64,000 nt of DNA from CAZWRV01 sp964636325 (GCA_964636325.1 CAZWRV010000018.1:1-64000); one strand, 5' to 3'; shown: positions 9,301 through 17,664, counted from the stretch's first letter. Translations and numbers: made by a program. Notes: generated from the letters alone by a model not told the origin.

Positions 9301-9449
9301 GGCGTTCTCTCGGAACAGCCGTCTTCGGAGGAATGATCGTCGGAGAAGTCCTCGGCACAATCATGACTCCCATGTTCTATGTGGCGATACAATGGCTCAG
9401 GGAGAAGGTCGGCGGATGGAAGCCGCCGATCGAGAAAACAATATCCTGA
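6315..9449 (+). CDS. RND multidrug efflux permease, HAE1 family (AcrB-like)
   Basis: A 1044-residue inner-membrane proton-driven pump of the usual HAE1 length. N-terminal signature MISKLFIHRPRLAFVISIV, first TM at about 10-30, porter loops, TM block around residues 340-500, second porter loop, and TM block 880-1030. The proton-relay pair Asp409-Asp410 (GIVVDDAIVV) and the relay lysine Lys937 (GMTCKTEILIVEFA) are present. The start ATG 6315 follows GAGGTG. It pairs with the adaptor just upstream. No TolC-type channel gene follows, so the outer-membrane partner must be encoded elsewhere. Substrates cannot be inferred. Confidence 0.95.
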   Translation: MISKLFIHRPRLAFVISIVLTIAGLVSIFSLPVSQYPNIVPPQVQVNSTYTGASADVVTKTVVEPLENQINGVENMIYMSSTGGNDGSQNTMITFYSGTDGDMNTVNTQNRVSLATPQLPDTVKRTGVTVKQKSTNMLMVINLYSPKNSYDSIFLSNYALIYVKNEILRIRGVADAQILGELDYSIRVWLDSDKLAGLNLTPQDVINSVSEQNVQVASGQIGLPPCPPGQANQLIIQVKGRLEFPEEFADIVIRSRPDGSQIKIKDVARVELGAFTYQSFSERDNMPGVNLAVYQLADANGLEIADQAYRKMDELKKYFPPDLEYSINYDTTKFVRRSIHEVVMTLFIAVALVIGVVYLFLQDWRSTIIPTLAVPVSLVGTFAALMAMGYSINLVSLFGLILAIGIVVDDAIVVVENCHRIMEHEGLDPVRATEKTMEQVTNPIIATTFVLQAMFIPVCFLPGISGALYRQFAITISCSVFISAINALTLSPALCAILLKPKTKEPALPFRMFNKFFDWVTLGFAAGSEIFARRAYLGVVFLALCFWGCSWLFHKVPEGFIPDEDMGVFFANVQLPPAASVPRTHEIVRAATDKLMTIEGIEHVMSVTGYNMIDQVSNPNNAILIIVLEDWDKRKTPALFQGQIMRRAQEELDSIAGASSFCYPLPAIPGLGTAGGLSFILEDLRGVDPQILSQVLMSFLIEAKKRPEIGSIYSTYNASIPQIYLEIDREKVMKLELSLSDVFNALQTYLGSYYVNDFNKLGQVFKVMLQAKDDQRSDVADIMGIYVRNKKGKMVPMGTFATARTVFGPQTILRYNMYQAARVNGAPAPGMSSGQAMAALESVAKSVLPEGFKYEWTDMSYQELQAAGKAGAIFALALIFIYLFLVGQYESWMIPIAIMLSVPVALLGSLAFLLMLKVENNIYTQIGFVLLFGMTCKTEILIVEFAKNMREKGLGIVESAIEARKTRFRAVVMTGSAFILGVFPLVIAIGAGAASRRSLGTAVFGGMIVGEVLGTIMTPMFYVAIQWLREKVGGWKPPIEKTIS

Positions 9450-9519
9450 CACCCGGCGCCCGGGATGCAAAAACCGGTTTTGAAATCAGCTCAATGGACT
9501 AATAAGTAGGGGGTGTAAA

Positions 9520-9969
9520 ATGGGCAGAAGCGACCATCAGATCGTCGAAATCCTCTTGGTGGAGGACAATCCGCGCGACGTGGAAATGACTCTCCGTGCG
9601 CTTAAGAAGCGCAATCTGGCGAACAATGTCCAGGTCGTGAGCGACGGCGCCGAGGCGCTGGACTTCATCTTTGCAAGGGGAAAGTTCGCAAGCCGGAACG
9701 TCCTGAACGGACCTAAGGTGATCCTTCTCGACCTCAAGCTTCCAAAGGTCAGCGGCCTGGAAGTGCTTCAGAAAATCAAGGCCGACGAAAAGACGAAGAT
9801 CATCCCCGTGGTCGTCCTAACCTCTTCGCAAGAGGAGAAAGACTTGATCGAAAGCTACAAGCTCGGCGTCAACAGCTACATAGTCAAGCCGGTCGACTTC
9901 GACAAGTTCATGGAGTCGGTAGGCGAACTCGGGCTTTACTGGCTGCTGATCAACAAGCCGGCGGGGTGA
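9520..9969 (+). CDS. Single-domain response regulator (CheY/Rcp1-like)
   Basis: A 149-residue receiver domain with no output domain. Acidic pocket EDN (about 15-17), phospho-acceptor Asp71 in LLDLKLPKVSG, the switch Thr in VVVLTSSQEEKD and the conserved Lys in YIVKPVDF are all visible. The long alpha-4 insertion around FARGKFASRN is typical of Rcp1-type regulators that partner with phytochrome-like or hybrid kinases. A GTAGGGGG Shine-Dalgarno lies upstream. It is 79 bases ahead of the hybrid kinase and probably in the same signalling unit, passing phosphate from that kinase or from the kinase encoded at 12179-14632. Confidence 0.92.
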   Translation: MGRSDHQIVEILLVEDNPRDVEMTLRALKKRNLANNVQVVSDGAEALDFIFARGKFASRNVLNGPKVILLDLKLPKVSGLEVLQKIKADEKTKIIPVVVLTSSQEEKDLIESYKLGVNSYIVKPVDFDKFMESVGELGLYWLLINKPAG

Positions 9970-10048
9970 AAAACAATATCTCCCGCAAAGGCGCGAAGAA
10001 TTATCATTATGGATTCCCCCGATTGGATTTCGTGCACTCGTAAGAGTC

Positions 10049-12016
10049 ATGCATTGGATATGGGCATCTATGGGCGAAAGTAGAAATAAACCCGGAAAAC
10101 TGAAGCCGCTGCGCATGCTGATCGTGGAGGACTCGCCGCACGACGCGGAGCTTGTCGCTTACGAGCTCAAGCGCGGCGGCTTCGCCGTGGACTATAAGCG
10201 CGTGGACAACGCGGGCGACCTTGAAGCCGCGCTGGCCGCCGCTTCCTGGGACATCGTCATCTCCGACTTTAAGATGTCCGGCTTCACAGGCATGGGAGCG
10301 CTCGAAATAATCAAGAGAAGAGGCATTTACATCCCTTTCATTATCGTATCGGGCACAATCGGCGAGGAAATCGCCGTCTCCATAATGAAGGCAGGCGCAA
10401 ACGACTACATTATGAAGGATAAGCTCGCACGGCTGCCGATGGCCGTCGAGCGGGAAATCCAGGACATGGAAATCAGGAAGGCGAAAATACTGGCCGAAAA
10501 ATCTCTGAGAGAAAGCGAAAACAATTTTCGTCTCCTCGCCGACAATCTGCCGGATGTCGTCGCCCGCTTCGACAGGCAGTTCCGGCATATATATATGAAC
10601 CCCAGGATTGAATCGATAACAGGTCTTAAATCCGAAGACTACATCGGAAAGACCAACAGAGAATTGGACATGCCGTCCGAACTTGTGCAGAAGTGGGAAC
10701 AATCGTTGGAACGGGTTTTCAAAACAGGGAAGCCTGAATTAATAGAGTTTGAAGTGCCTTCTATAGACAGCATGAGGTCGTTCGAATCAAGGCTTGTCCC
10801 CGAATTCGGCCCGGACGGGTCGGTCAGGACGGTCTTGAGCATAGCCAGAGACATCACCGACGAGAAGCGGTTGGAGGAAAGGCTGAGGCACTCCGAAAAG
10901 ATGGAGGCGATCGGCCAGCTCGCGGGCGGCATCGCGCATGACTTCAACAACCAGCTCGCAGGCATCATGGGCTTCGCGGAAATGCTCAGCAAACGGCTTC
11001 AGGACGAGGGGCTGAGAAAGTATGCGGAGGACATCCTGCGCGCTGCAAGGCGGTCGGCCGACCTGACCCGCGACTTGCTCGCATTCGCCAGAAAAGGCAA
11101 ATATCAGACAGTGCCGGTAAACGTCCATAAGATTATAGAGGAAGTTGTATCGCTTCTTGAGCACAGCATCGACAAGCGGATTGCAATCAAGCGGATACTG
11201 AAGGCCAGGCCGGCGACAATCATGGGGGATCCGAGCCAGATCCAGAACGCCATTTTGAACCTGGGGTTGAACGCGCGCGACGCAATGCCCGAAGGGGGCG
11301 AGATCACCATATCTACCGAGAATTTCATCGTCGACCAGGCGAACCGCAGCAATTTCCCGGACGACGTGCTGAACGGCGGATATGTCAAGGTCTCCGTGGC
11401 CGACACCGGCGTCGGGATGGACAGGGAGACAATGAAGCACATATTCGAACCTTTTTTCACCACGAAAGATGTCGGCAAAGGCACTGGAATGGGACTGGCT
11501 TCCGTGTATGGAACGGTGAAAAGCCATCTGGGGTTCCAAAACGTCGAAAGCGAGCCGGGCAAGGGATCAGTCTTCACTATCTACCTGCCGCAGATAACTC
11601 AGGACGAGACTGCCGCAAGCGACGAAATCAAGGAGGTTCTGCCTCTCCGCAAAAGCCTCCGCGTGCTTGTTGTCGACGATGAAAGCATGGTAAGGGACAT
11701 GCTCACCCAGATGCTGCACGTCCTCGGCTACAAGGTCGTGGCTTGCAAGGACGGCGCTGAAGCGATCGAGGTGTACGGCAAGTCTCCGCAGGACTACGAC
11801 ATGGCAATCCTCGACATGGAAATGCCGAAGATGGGCGGCAAGAGCACTTTTCTCGCGTTGAAGGCGATCAATCCGGAAGTCGCGGTAATCGTCTCATCTG
11901 GATTCAGCGTGGAAGGCGAGGCGCAGTCTATTTTGGACGCCGGAGCCAAGGGCTTCATACAGAAGCCGTTTGACATGAACGAGCTTAAAACCGCGCTGCA
12001 GAAGGCCGTCGTCTGA
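10049..12016 (+). CDS. Hybrid sensor histidine kinase, REC-PAS-HisKA-HATPase-REC
   Basis: A 655-residue soluble kinase with no TM segment. An N-terminal receiver (phospho-acceptor Asp73 in VISDFKMSG) is followed by a PAS domain (about 165-275), HisKA with His297 in GGIAHDFNNQLAG, an HATPase (N box LNARDAMPEGG, G boxes ADTGVGMD and GKGTGMGLASVYG) and a C-terminal receiver (Asp589 in AILDMEMPKMGG). The HDFNN H-box is typical of the family that phosphorylates its own C-terminal receiver. ATG 10049 and ATG 10070 are both possible, and neither has a strong Shine-Dalgarno. It lies just after the single-domain receiver and ends convergently with the next kinase. The signal is unknown. Confidence 0.92.
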   Translation: MHWIWASMGESRNKPGKLKPLRMLIVEDSPHDAELVAYELKRGGFAVDYKRVDNAGDLEAALAAASWDIVISDFKMSGFTGMGALEIIKRRGIYIPFIIVSGTIGEEIAVSIMKAGANDYIMKDKLARLPMAVEREIQDMEIRKAKILAEKSLRESENNFRLLADNLPDVVARFDRQFRHIYMNPRIESITGLKSEDYIGKTNRELDMPSELVQKWEQSLERVFKTGKPELIEFEVPSIDSMRSFESRLVPEFGPDGSVRTVLSIARDITDEKRLEERLRHSEKMEAIGQLAGGIAHDFNNQLAGIMGFAEMLSKRLQDEGLRKYAEDILRAARRSADLTRDLLAFARKGKYQTVPVNVHKIIEEVVSLLEHSIDKRIAIKRILKARPATIMGDPSQIQNAILNLGLNARDAMPEGGEITISTENFIVDQANRSNFPDDVLNGGYVKVSVADTGVGMDRETMKHIFEPFFTTKDVGKGTGMGLASVYGTVKSHLGFQNVESEPGKGSVFTIYLPQITQDETAASDEIKEVLPLRKSLRVLVVDDESMVRDMLTQMLHVLGYKVVACKDGAEAIEVYGKSPQDYDMAILDMEMPKMGGKSTFLALKAINPEVAVIVSSGFSVEGEAQSILDAGAKGFIQKPFDMNELKTALQKAVV

Positions 12017-12033
12017 GGCGGGCTGCGCCCGCC
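12017..12033 (+). terminator. GC-rich stem-loop abutting the hybrid kinase stop codon
   Basis: GGCGGGC-TGC-GCCCGCC starts at the base after the TGA stop and forms a perfect 7-bp stem. No T-tract follows, so it may act by pausing or with Rho, or protect the 3' end of the mRNA. Confidence 0.5.
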
Positions 12034-12134
12034 GCGGCGGACCGCGGCCAACACGGACGGGCAGCCCCTTCACATTGATTCCCATGACTTTATAAACCGG
12101 CCTTTGTTTTTCGTCGGACCGCCCCGGCTTCCGT

Positions 12135-12171
12135 ATGAATTCAGCAAACTACGCCCTTTTGCTGAATTTGG
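12135..12171. repeat. 37-bp palindromic repeat, copy 1 (possible bidirectional terminator)
   Basis: AATTCAGCAAA ... TTTTGCTGAATT forms an inverted repeat of about 11 bp around CTACGCCC. The reverse complement of 17699-17735 matches it almost exactly, with differences mainly at the outer right end. It lies between two convergent kinase genes, seven bases from the stop of the minus-strand one, a good place for a bidirectional terminator. Confidence 0.65.
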
Positions 12172-12178
12172 AATAGCT

Positions 12179-14632
12179 CTATTTATGAGGAATTGTGAAG
12201 TAGAACGAGGCGCCTTCGCCCGGCTTTCCCTCCGCCCATACCCGGCCGCCATGCCTTTGGATGATGCGCTGGACTATGGCCAGTCCGATCCCCGTCCCCT
12301 CGAAATCGGCCGCGCTGTGCAGACGCTGGAACACTCCGAACAGCTTGTCCTTGTATTCCATGTCGAAACCTACGCCGTTGTCCCTGAAAATGAAGGTGTC
12401 CTCGTCTTCGCCGGAAATGCTTTCGGCCTTTACCACTGCCGCCTGACGCTTTCTAGTGAACTTGAACGCGTTCGACATCAGGTTCATGACGACCTGGCGG
12501 AGCATGGTAGGATCCCCGTATATCTGAGGCAGAACGGCCACTTCAAGGCGGATTTCCCTGCCTTGGTTTTCACCGGAAAGATGCTTGAAGATGTCCTTCA
12601 CAAGATAATCCATGTCGATGGTCGACTTCTCGATGTTTTTTCGGCTCATGCGTGAGAACTCGAGGAGGTCGCCGATGAGCTGGCCCATGTCCTTGGCGCT
12701 GTCGCGGATTATTCTGAGGAGGCGCCTGCCCTCCTCGTCAAGCTTCTCCGCGTAATCCTCCTCGATTATCTTCGCGAATCCATCCACTGAACGCAGCGGC
12801 GCCTTGAGGTCGTGCGATACGGAGTATGAAAAAGACTCGAGTTCCCGGTTGACGGCCTTCAGCTCATCGCTTTGCCGGAGCAGGCTTTTGTTTGCCGCAG
12901 CCAGCTCGGAAGTCCGTTCGGCGACGCGCCTTTCAAGTTCGTCCATATACTCCAGCTGCTTCCTTATCCATTCCTCGTCCCTTCTCCGCCACATGAAACC
13001 GACGCCGAACGCTGTCGCAATAATCAGCGCAAAGACGCACGCGACGGCTGTTCTCGCCTGGTTCCTCAACGGGGCGAAAACCTCGTCCGCGTCGATCTTC
13101 GCGACCATGAACCAGGGGGTGCCTTTTACAGCGCGCAAAGTCGACAGTACCGGAACATTCCGGTAGTCGGCCCCTTCAAAAGTCCCTTCCTTTCCCTGGA
13201 CAGCCATCGCAGCCGGGAGCCTGCTGTCCGGCGTAACGGGAAAGCGCAGCTTGAAGGCCGTATCTTTACGGTGCCTCAGCTCGTTCAGAAAGACGACTTC
13301 GTCCCCTTCCCTGCGAACAAGAAGCGTCTCCGCCGTCCGGCTGTTGGTGGGCCAGGCCTGGATCAGCGGGAAAAGGAATTCCCCGGGATTAACCTCCAGC
13401 ATCAGCACGCCTGCCGGCCTTTGGGCGGCGCCGGCTTCTTGTGCTTCCGGAAACATGGGCACGAAAAAATCCATGTCTATCGTTCCGGGAAGCATCTCGC
13501 TCTGATGAAGATCGGAAACCATGATCTTCCCAGATTCCTGAGTTCTGCCGACATACGACTTGGCCGTGGGGCCGCACCAGTCCTTTCCCTCCGGAACGGA
13601 CGACAGCATCCGGCCTTCCGAATCAAACACAAGGACTCTTGAGAAGTGCAGGTCGGTCAAAATCGGCGATGCGAGGCTTGCAATTTTTTTTCTGTCTGAA
13701 TCCGTCGGGCCATTATCCAGTTCCGATATGGCGTTGGCAATGCATTTGTGATCCAGAAAATACCTGCACCTGTCCATCCGGTCTTCATACCATCTTGAGA
13801 TTTGCCCCACTTTCAGGTCTGCTATGGATGAAAGCTCCTTTTCCGCCGCCGTTCTCGAAAGCTTCATCTGATGCCTGATGAACGAAAAGCCTACTATGCT
13901 TATGCCGATGGCTGCGAAAAGGAATATGGATAGAGGCCTGGCGACGGACCATCTCGACTCGATCCGCCCACCCATCCCTTCAAGCTTGTAAAAAATGGAC
14001 ATAGGCCAGACATCATCCCCGGCAAGCATGGAGACTCCGCCTGAGAGCAGAAGGAACAGCACCGCCGTCAGCAGGGCCATCGGTATGCTTCTTCCGCCAT
14101 AAAGCAGCGGCTCGCCTATTAAATATGTGAATATGACCGATATGCCGGCGATCATGACGGCAAGGGCAAGAAGGGAGGATGTCTGCCTCAAGCTTCTCCT
14201 TCTTGCCGTCGGAAGCATGGTTAAAAGAATCGAAACGGAGAGGAGCAGGAAGCTGAACGCTGTCAACGGAGCCATCCTTCTAACCTGAAAGCCTTCAAGA
14301 CATCCGGGCGACGGCGCAAAGCAGGCGTCAACAGACAATATGTCGCCGACAATTGGCCTGGCCAGTTCGAGCAGGCTGGCGGATATTGAAAGAAAGACAA
14401 GAGCATATGCGAGGATGCCAAGCTTCATGCGCGGCTCGGCAGAGCAGCCGATCAAGACCGATGCGGAGAGCGCGATGAAGAGCATGGCCGTGCTCGGCGC
14501 CATAGGAATGTAGGAGGCCTCGAAGGTAAGCAGATTCCAGCTTGACGTAATCCAGCTGAGTATGACCAGCAATGACAGCAGAATGCATATTCCCATGCAA
14601 ATCCGGACTGCCTTGTTCGCCGTGTCCGACAT
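12179..14632 (-). CDS. Membrane sensor histidine kinase with extracytoplasmic sensor domain
   Basis: An 817-residue kinase. The first 210 residues contain about six hydrophobic segments (for example 12-32, 42-62, 70-90, 118-140, 150-172, 182-200), an MASE-like membrane sensor block. Another TM at about 232-252 precedes a long extracytoplasmic region (255-520) resembling a double Cache sensor (YEDRMDRCRYFL, DLHFSRVLVFDSEGRML, GTPWFMVAKIDADEVF). After a last TM (about 530-550) and coiled coil come HisKA with His607 (SYSVSHDLKAPLRSVDGF) and an HATPase domain (DNGVGF, GTGIGLAIVQRI). The SHDLKAPL box is of the phytochrome-like type, which commonly signals to Rcp1-like receivers such as the one at 9520. 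The gene is convergent with the hybrid kinase. Confidence 0.9.
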   Translation of the reverse strand: MSDTANKAVRICMGICILLSLLVILSWITSSWNLLTFEASYIPMAPSTAMLFIALSASVLIGCSAEPRMKLGILAYALVFLSISASLLELARPIVGDILSVDACFAPSPGCLEGFQVRRMAPLTAFSFLLLSVSILLTMLPTARRRSLRQTSSLLALAVMIAGISVIFTYLIGEPLLYGGRSIPMALLTAVLFLLLSGGVSMLAGDDVWPMSIFYKLEGMGGRIESRWSVARPLSIFLFAAIGISIVGFSFIRHQMKLSRTAAEKELSSIADLKVGQISRWYEDRMDRCRYFLDHKCIANAISELDNGPTDSDRKKIASLASPILTDLHFSRVLVFDSEGRMLSSVPEGKDWCGPTAKSYVGRTQESGKIMVSDLHQSEMLPGTIDMDFFVPMFPEAQEAGAAQRPAGVLMLEVNPGEFLFPLIQAWPTNSRTAETLLVRREGDEVVFLNELRHRKDTAFKLRFPVTPDSRLPAAMAVQGKEGTFEGADYRNVPVLSTLRAVKGTPWFMVAKIDADEVFAPLRNQARTAVACVFALIIATAFGVGFMWRRRDEEWIRKQLEYMDELERRVAERTSELAAANKSLLRQSDELKAVNRELESFSYSVSHDLKAPLRSVDGFAKIIEEDYAEKLDEEGRRLLRIIRDSAKDMGQLIGDLLEFSRMSRKNIEKSTIDMDYLVKDIFKHLSGENQGREIRLEVAVLPQIYGDPTMLRQVVMNLMSNAFKFTRKRQAAVVKAESISGEDEDTFIFRDNGVGFDMEYKDKLFGVFQRLHSAADFEGTGIGLAIVQRIIQRHGGRVWAEGKPGEGASFYFTIPHK

Positions 14633-14652
14633 GGCTCACCCCGCTGGATGGG

Positions 14653-14705
14653 AAGTAATCAGTGGGCAGTAATCGGTGATCCGTCACCAGTGATTATCAG
14701 TTATT
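14653..14705. repeat. Small AGTAATC repeat cluster with hairpin
   Basis: The direct repeats AGTAATCAGTG and AGTAATCGGTG are followed by a GGTGA-TCCG-TCACC hairpin (14675-14688) and CAGTGATTATCAG. It lies in the 5' region of the sensor kinase gene. Similar repeat clusters are common between genes in many bacteria. No function can be assigned. Confidence 0.35.
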
Positions 14706-14811
14706 GAATCCCAATAACTTCCCACCTATTTACGTAGTATATGCGGCATTCCAAGTTTTTCAACAATTTCAGATTTCCTGAGAGAGCCAGTCACCCATCC
14801 ATCCAAGCTCT

Positions 14812-16320
14812 TCATCTCTCCCAGCGGTATTCGTATGCCATCTTGTCGGGGTTCCAGTCGACGAGGAGTCGGCACTTCCTGCTGGAATCAAGAGATTTTC
14901 CTTTCGAGCTGATCCTGATTCCTAGAAGTATGGCGTCGGCATCGAACTTGCCCCTGGCCCGATCCGAAACCAGTATGTCCAGGCTCGGAAGCCTTCCGTT
15001 CTCATCTGCTGATTTCGCATATTCATCACCCCAGCTCCTTATCAGCCCGTAATGCGGGCCGTATTCCGACGGGTGGCCGCCCGCCGAGTCGAGAAACGCC
15101 AGCGACGACAGGTTCACGGCGAGAACAACCACCAGCAGCGCCGGGAATATCAGATTCAAAAAGCCGAGATGTCGGATTTGTCGGAATGCCAACGTCATAA
15201 TTACTGCGCCGGAAGGGAGGCTTATCAGGAAATAATGAGGGTATGTTTTTATGCCGAGGACGATATATCCTGCGGCGATTGTAAGAATTTGCATCGCTGC
15301 GGTCCGGTATGCCAGATCTTTTTCACCATCATCAAGCCCAGGAATCATGGAACCGCAGTCTTCGACCGCCTTCTCGGCTTTGTTCCGGCGGACAAGCCCG
15401 GCGATCAGAAGCGCAATCCCCGCGAACAACGCAGCTTTCATGATAAGCGAGCACGCTGCGGATGCAGCAGCTCCCGCAGGCCCGAATATCCAGCCATTGA
15501 CCTTCGTCAGATCGCTCCTGAAGTAATATTTGTAGAACGAGCAGGAGTAAAAGTCGGCCAGGTTGGAGACTGTCTCAATCGAGTTTGAGAGGAACTCAGG
15601 CCGGCCGGCCGAAAGATGACGCATCCCGTCCGACCTCAGCATGAAAACCGCATAAGGCAGAAAAAGCAGGATGACCGGCAGGACGCCGAGCAGCAATGTC
15701 TTGAGCCTGATCCTCTTCAAGGCCGCGCAGCAGATCACAAACGGCAGCAGGAAGAAGCCGGACATGTGGACGCTTGCCGCTACGGCGCTGGCCCAGAGGG
15801 CTAGCATCCAGCATTTTTCTTCGCCGGACATTAAAAATCGGACCGCCAGGCAAAAGACCGAAACGGAAAAGAGCGGCATCAATGACTGCGCCCATATATT
15901 GGAACTGTAGAGGATCAATGGAGGCAGGAGGGAAAGAATGGCCGCCGCACAGAGGTTTTCCTCGCGCGGAAGGATGTCCTTCATGAGAAAGAGCCAGGCG
16001 ATTACCGCCGCCGCCGAGCACAGCGCAAATATGAACGCGAAGGCCGGCGGACTTGCCGCGACAATTGAAAACAAACCCATGGCCCAGTAGAATCCGGGAG
16101 GATTCGGAATTCCGACGCCGGACATCATCCCGTGCGAGATCATGAATCCGCGCCTAAAAACCTCGGGGCCGGCAATGACGGCGAGCGCCTGGTCGTCCTT
16201 GAACTCGAAGAACAGCAGCGAATAGAACCTCAGCAGTATCCCTGATACCGCCATTCCCAAGAGAAAGGCCTCAAGCTTGGAAAGCTTGAAAGCAGGTTTT
16301 TTCCATGCCGAAAGATTCAT
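14812..16320 (-). CDS. Polytopic membrane protein, GT39/ArnT-like glycosyltransferase superfamily
   Basis: A 502-residue protein with about 10-12 hydrophobic helices. An acidic FEFKDDQA motif in the first periplasmic loop (about residues 37-44) and the following GPEVFRRG...GIPNPPGFYW segment fit the lipid-linked-sugar transferases of the GT39/PMT/ArnT fold, where the acidic residues of the first loop are catalytic. A soluble C-terminal region of about 90 residues follows the last helix. It would transfer a sugar from a polyprenyl carrier to lipid A, protein or glycan outside the membrane, but the acceptor is unknown. ATG 16320 is chosen; an upstream TTG at 16335 is the only alternative, and neither has a Shine-Dalgarno. 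Confidence 0.6.
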   Translation of the reverse strand: MNLSAWKKPAFKLSKLEAFLLGMAVSGILLRFYSLLFFEFKDDQALAVIAGPEVFRRGFMISHGMMSGVGIPNPPGFYWAMGLFSIVAASPPAFAFIFALCSAAAVIAWLFLMKDILPREENLCAAAILSLLPPLILYSSNIWAQSLMPLFSVSVFCLAVRFLMSGEEKCWMLALWASAVAASVHMSGFFLLPFVICCAALKRIRLKTLLLGVLPVILLFLPYAVFMLRSDGMRHLSAGRPEFLSNSIETVSNLADFYSCSFYKYYFRSDLTKVNGWIFGPAGAAASAACSLIMKAALFAGIALLIAGLVRRNKAEKAVEDCGSMIPGLDDGEKDLAYRTAAMQILTIAAGYIVLGIKTYPHYFLISLPSGAVIMTLAFRQIRHLGFLNLIFPALLVVVLAVNLSSLAFLDSAGGHPSEYGPHYGLIRSWGDEYAKSADENGRLPSLDILVSDRARGKFDADAILLGIRISSKGKSLDSSRKCRLLVDWNPDKMAYEYRWER

Positions 16321-16419
16321 ATGAAAATATATCAACTATGATCCGCCAAGGCAATTGTCCGCGGGCTAAAACGGGCATATTTTACATGGCCATCCATTCA
16401 TCCAACCACCCATGGGACG

Positions 16420-16680
16420 ATGCTGACAGAGCCTAAGGCGAAAAGGAAAGGTCTCGTCTCAGAAGCGTTGTTTTCATTCGTCGATATAGTCCCCACGTTG
16501 CTTGACATGGCAGGGATAACAGATCGCCGCATGGGCTGCGATGGAATTATACAGGCGGCGGCGCTGAACGGGGATGCCCGCGAAATCCGCGACAACGTGA
16601 CTTTATGGAAAGCCTATAAAATTGAAATTTTTTTGCAATTAGATGAGAATAATTCTCAAAATCTCCGTTTATATTTTTAG
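16420..16680 (+). pseudogene. Sulfatase C-terminal remnant
   Basis: The 86-codon frame contains LVSEALFSFVDIVPTLLDMAGI and GCDGIIQAAALNGD..EIRDNV, which match the standard late part of arylsulfatases (S-x-VDI-x-PTLLD-x-AGI, DG-x-S-x-x-x-L-x-G). The catalytic N-terminal half with the Cys/Ser-x-Pro-x-Arg site is missing, and no upstream frame supplies it. This is a decayed fragment rather than a gene. It shows that the locus or an ancestor carried a sulfatase, fitting degradation of sulfated glycans. A Fur-box-like palindrome lies inside its 3' end. Confidence 0.6.
16633..16662 (+). promoter_or_regulatory. Fur-box-like palindrome over a candidate promoter
   Basis: TGAGAAT-A-ATTCTCA (16644-16658) is a perfect 7-1-7 palindrome and matches the Fur consensus TGATAAT-N-ATTATCA except for one symmetric pair. 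A possible promoter, TTGCAA (16633-16638), 18 bases, CAAAAT (16657-16662), overlaps it, an arrangement typical of repression. The 16744 gene starts 85 bases downstream. A sister site is at 55243-55257. Confidence 0.45.
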
Positions 16681-16743
16681 AGTCGTCGAAGAAAGGCTCT
16701 TCGAGACCAATAGCAGAATAAAAAGAAAGGTGGCGTCGTTAAA

Positions 16744-17664
16744 ATGAAAAAGATTTTGTGTGTTCTCCTGATGTCTGTGCTGTCCTCATTCTCATTTGGC
16801 CAGAGCTTACACAGCATAAGCGGAACTGTTACGGGAGACGTGTCGGAGGGGGTTTCCATGACCCTTTCCGGCGCAGGTGTTTCGGTCGCGACGACTGCAG
16901 CGGACGGAACTTATGCGTTCACCGGACTTCCAGACGGCATTTATACTGTGACACCTGGCCTGACTGGATACATATTTGATCCCTCGTCCGAAAATGTGAC
17001 CGTGGACGGAACCGACGTGGGCAATGTCGATTTCATCTCGGAAAAGGTCGAGATGTCGGCCACTATCTCGAAGCTTTCGTTCAGTTCGTCCTACAAGGAG
17101 ACCGCAAAAAAGGTATGCGAGGATGGCGACTGCTGGTATGAAATCTATTCTACGGACAGGTTCTCCATGCAGGTGACAATCCAGTTCCCTCCGGACTTCG
17201 ATCCGGCGACGATAGTCGAGGGATCGGATTTCATATTCAATTTCGGGATTTATTCCTACTCGGACACGTTCGGAAACGGGACATCCGAGGATACGGTCAA
17301 GACATTCAAGTCGAAGAGGGACAAAGGCGGTTCCGCAAAATTCACCTTGAAGGCTTACGACATGATAAAGGACAAGCTCGTTCCCTCGGAGAAGATATCG
17401 CTCGCATGGGACAAGAAGAAAAAACTGACGATCAAGATAACCGGCATCCCCCCCGTCGGCTCCGGAATCAACATCCTCGACCTTTCCGGAAGCGACATCG
17501 GGCCTGTAAACGGCACCGTTGACACCTTCTACCTAGTATTCGGTGATTTCGGGGCGGAGTTTACGGCGGGTCAGTCCGTGGGCTACTCCGGCAAGAAAAG
17601 CGCCAAATACCACAGCAAGGCTGAAAGCGATCTGGTAAGCTGGACTGCGAAAGGCAAACTTTAG
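16744..17664 (+). CDS. Secreted protein with carboxypeptidase regulatory-like (beta-sandwich) N-terminal domain
   Basis: A 306-residue protein with signal peptide MKKILCVLLMSVLSSFSFGQ (1-20). Residues 23-100 (SISGTVTGD...GVSVATTAADGTYAFTGLPDGIYTVTP) are a CarboxypepD_reg-like beta-sandwich, usually a structural or binding module. The remaining 200 residues are beta-rich with Lys-rich strands and no family I recognise. In overall style (one secreted beta module plus a C-terminal Lys-rich beta domain) it recalls the protein at 58829-60523. An AAAGGTGG Shine-Dalgarno supports ATG 16744. The upstream Fur-like palindrome suggests metal- or stress-dependent control, which is inference. Confidence 0.65.
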   Translation: MKKILCVLLMSVLSSFSFGQSLHSISGTVTGDVSEGVSMTLSGAGVSVATTAADGTYAFTGLPDGIYTVTPGLTGYIFDPSSENVTVDGTDVGNVDFISEKVEMSATISKLSFSSSYKETAKKVCEDGDCWYEIYSTDRFSMQVTIQFPPDFDPATIVEGSDFIFNFGIYSYSDTFGNGTSEDTVKTFKSKRDKGGSAKFTLKAYDMIKDKLVPSEKISLAWDKKKKLTIKITGIPPVGSGINILDLSGSDIGPVNGTVDTFYLVFGDFGAEFTAGQSVGYSGKKSAKYHSKAESDLVSWTAKGKL

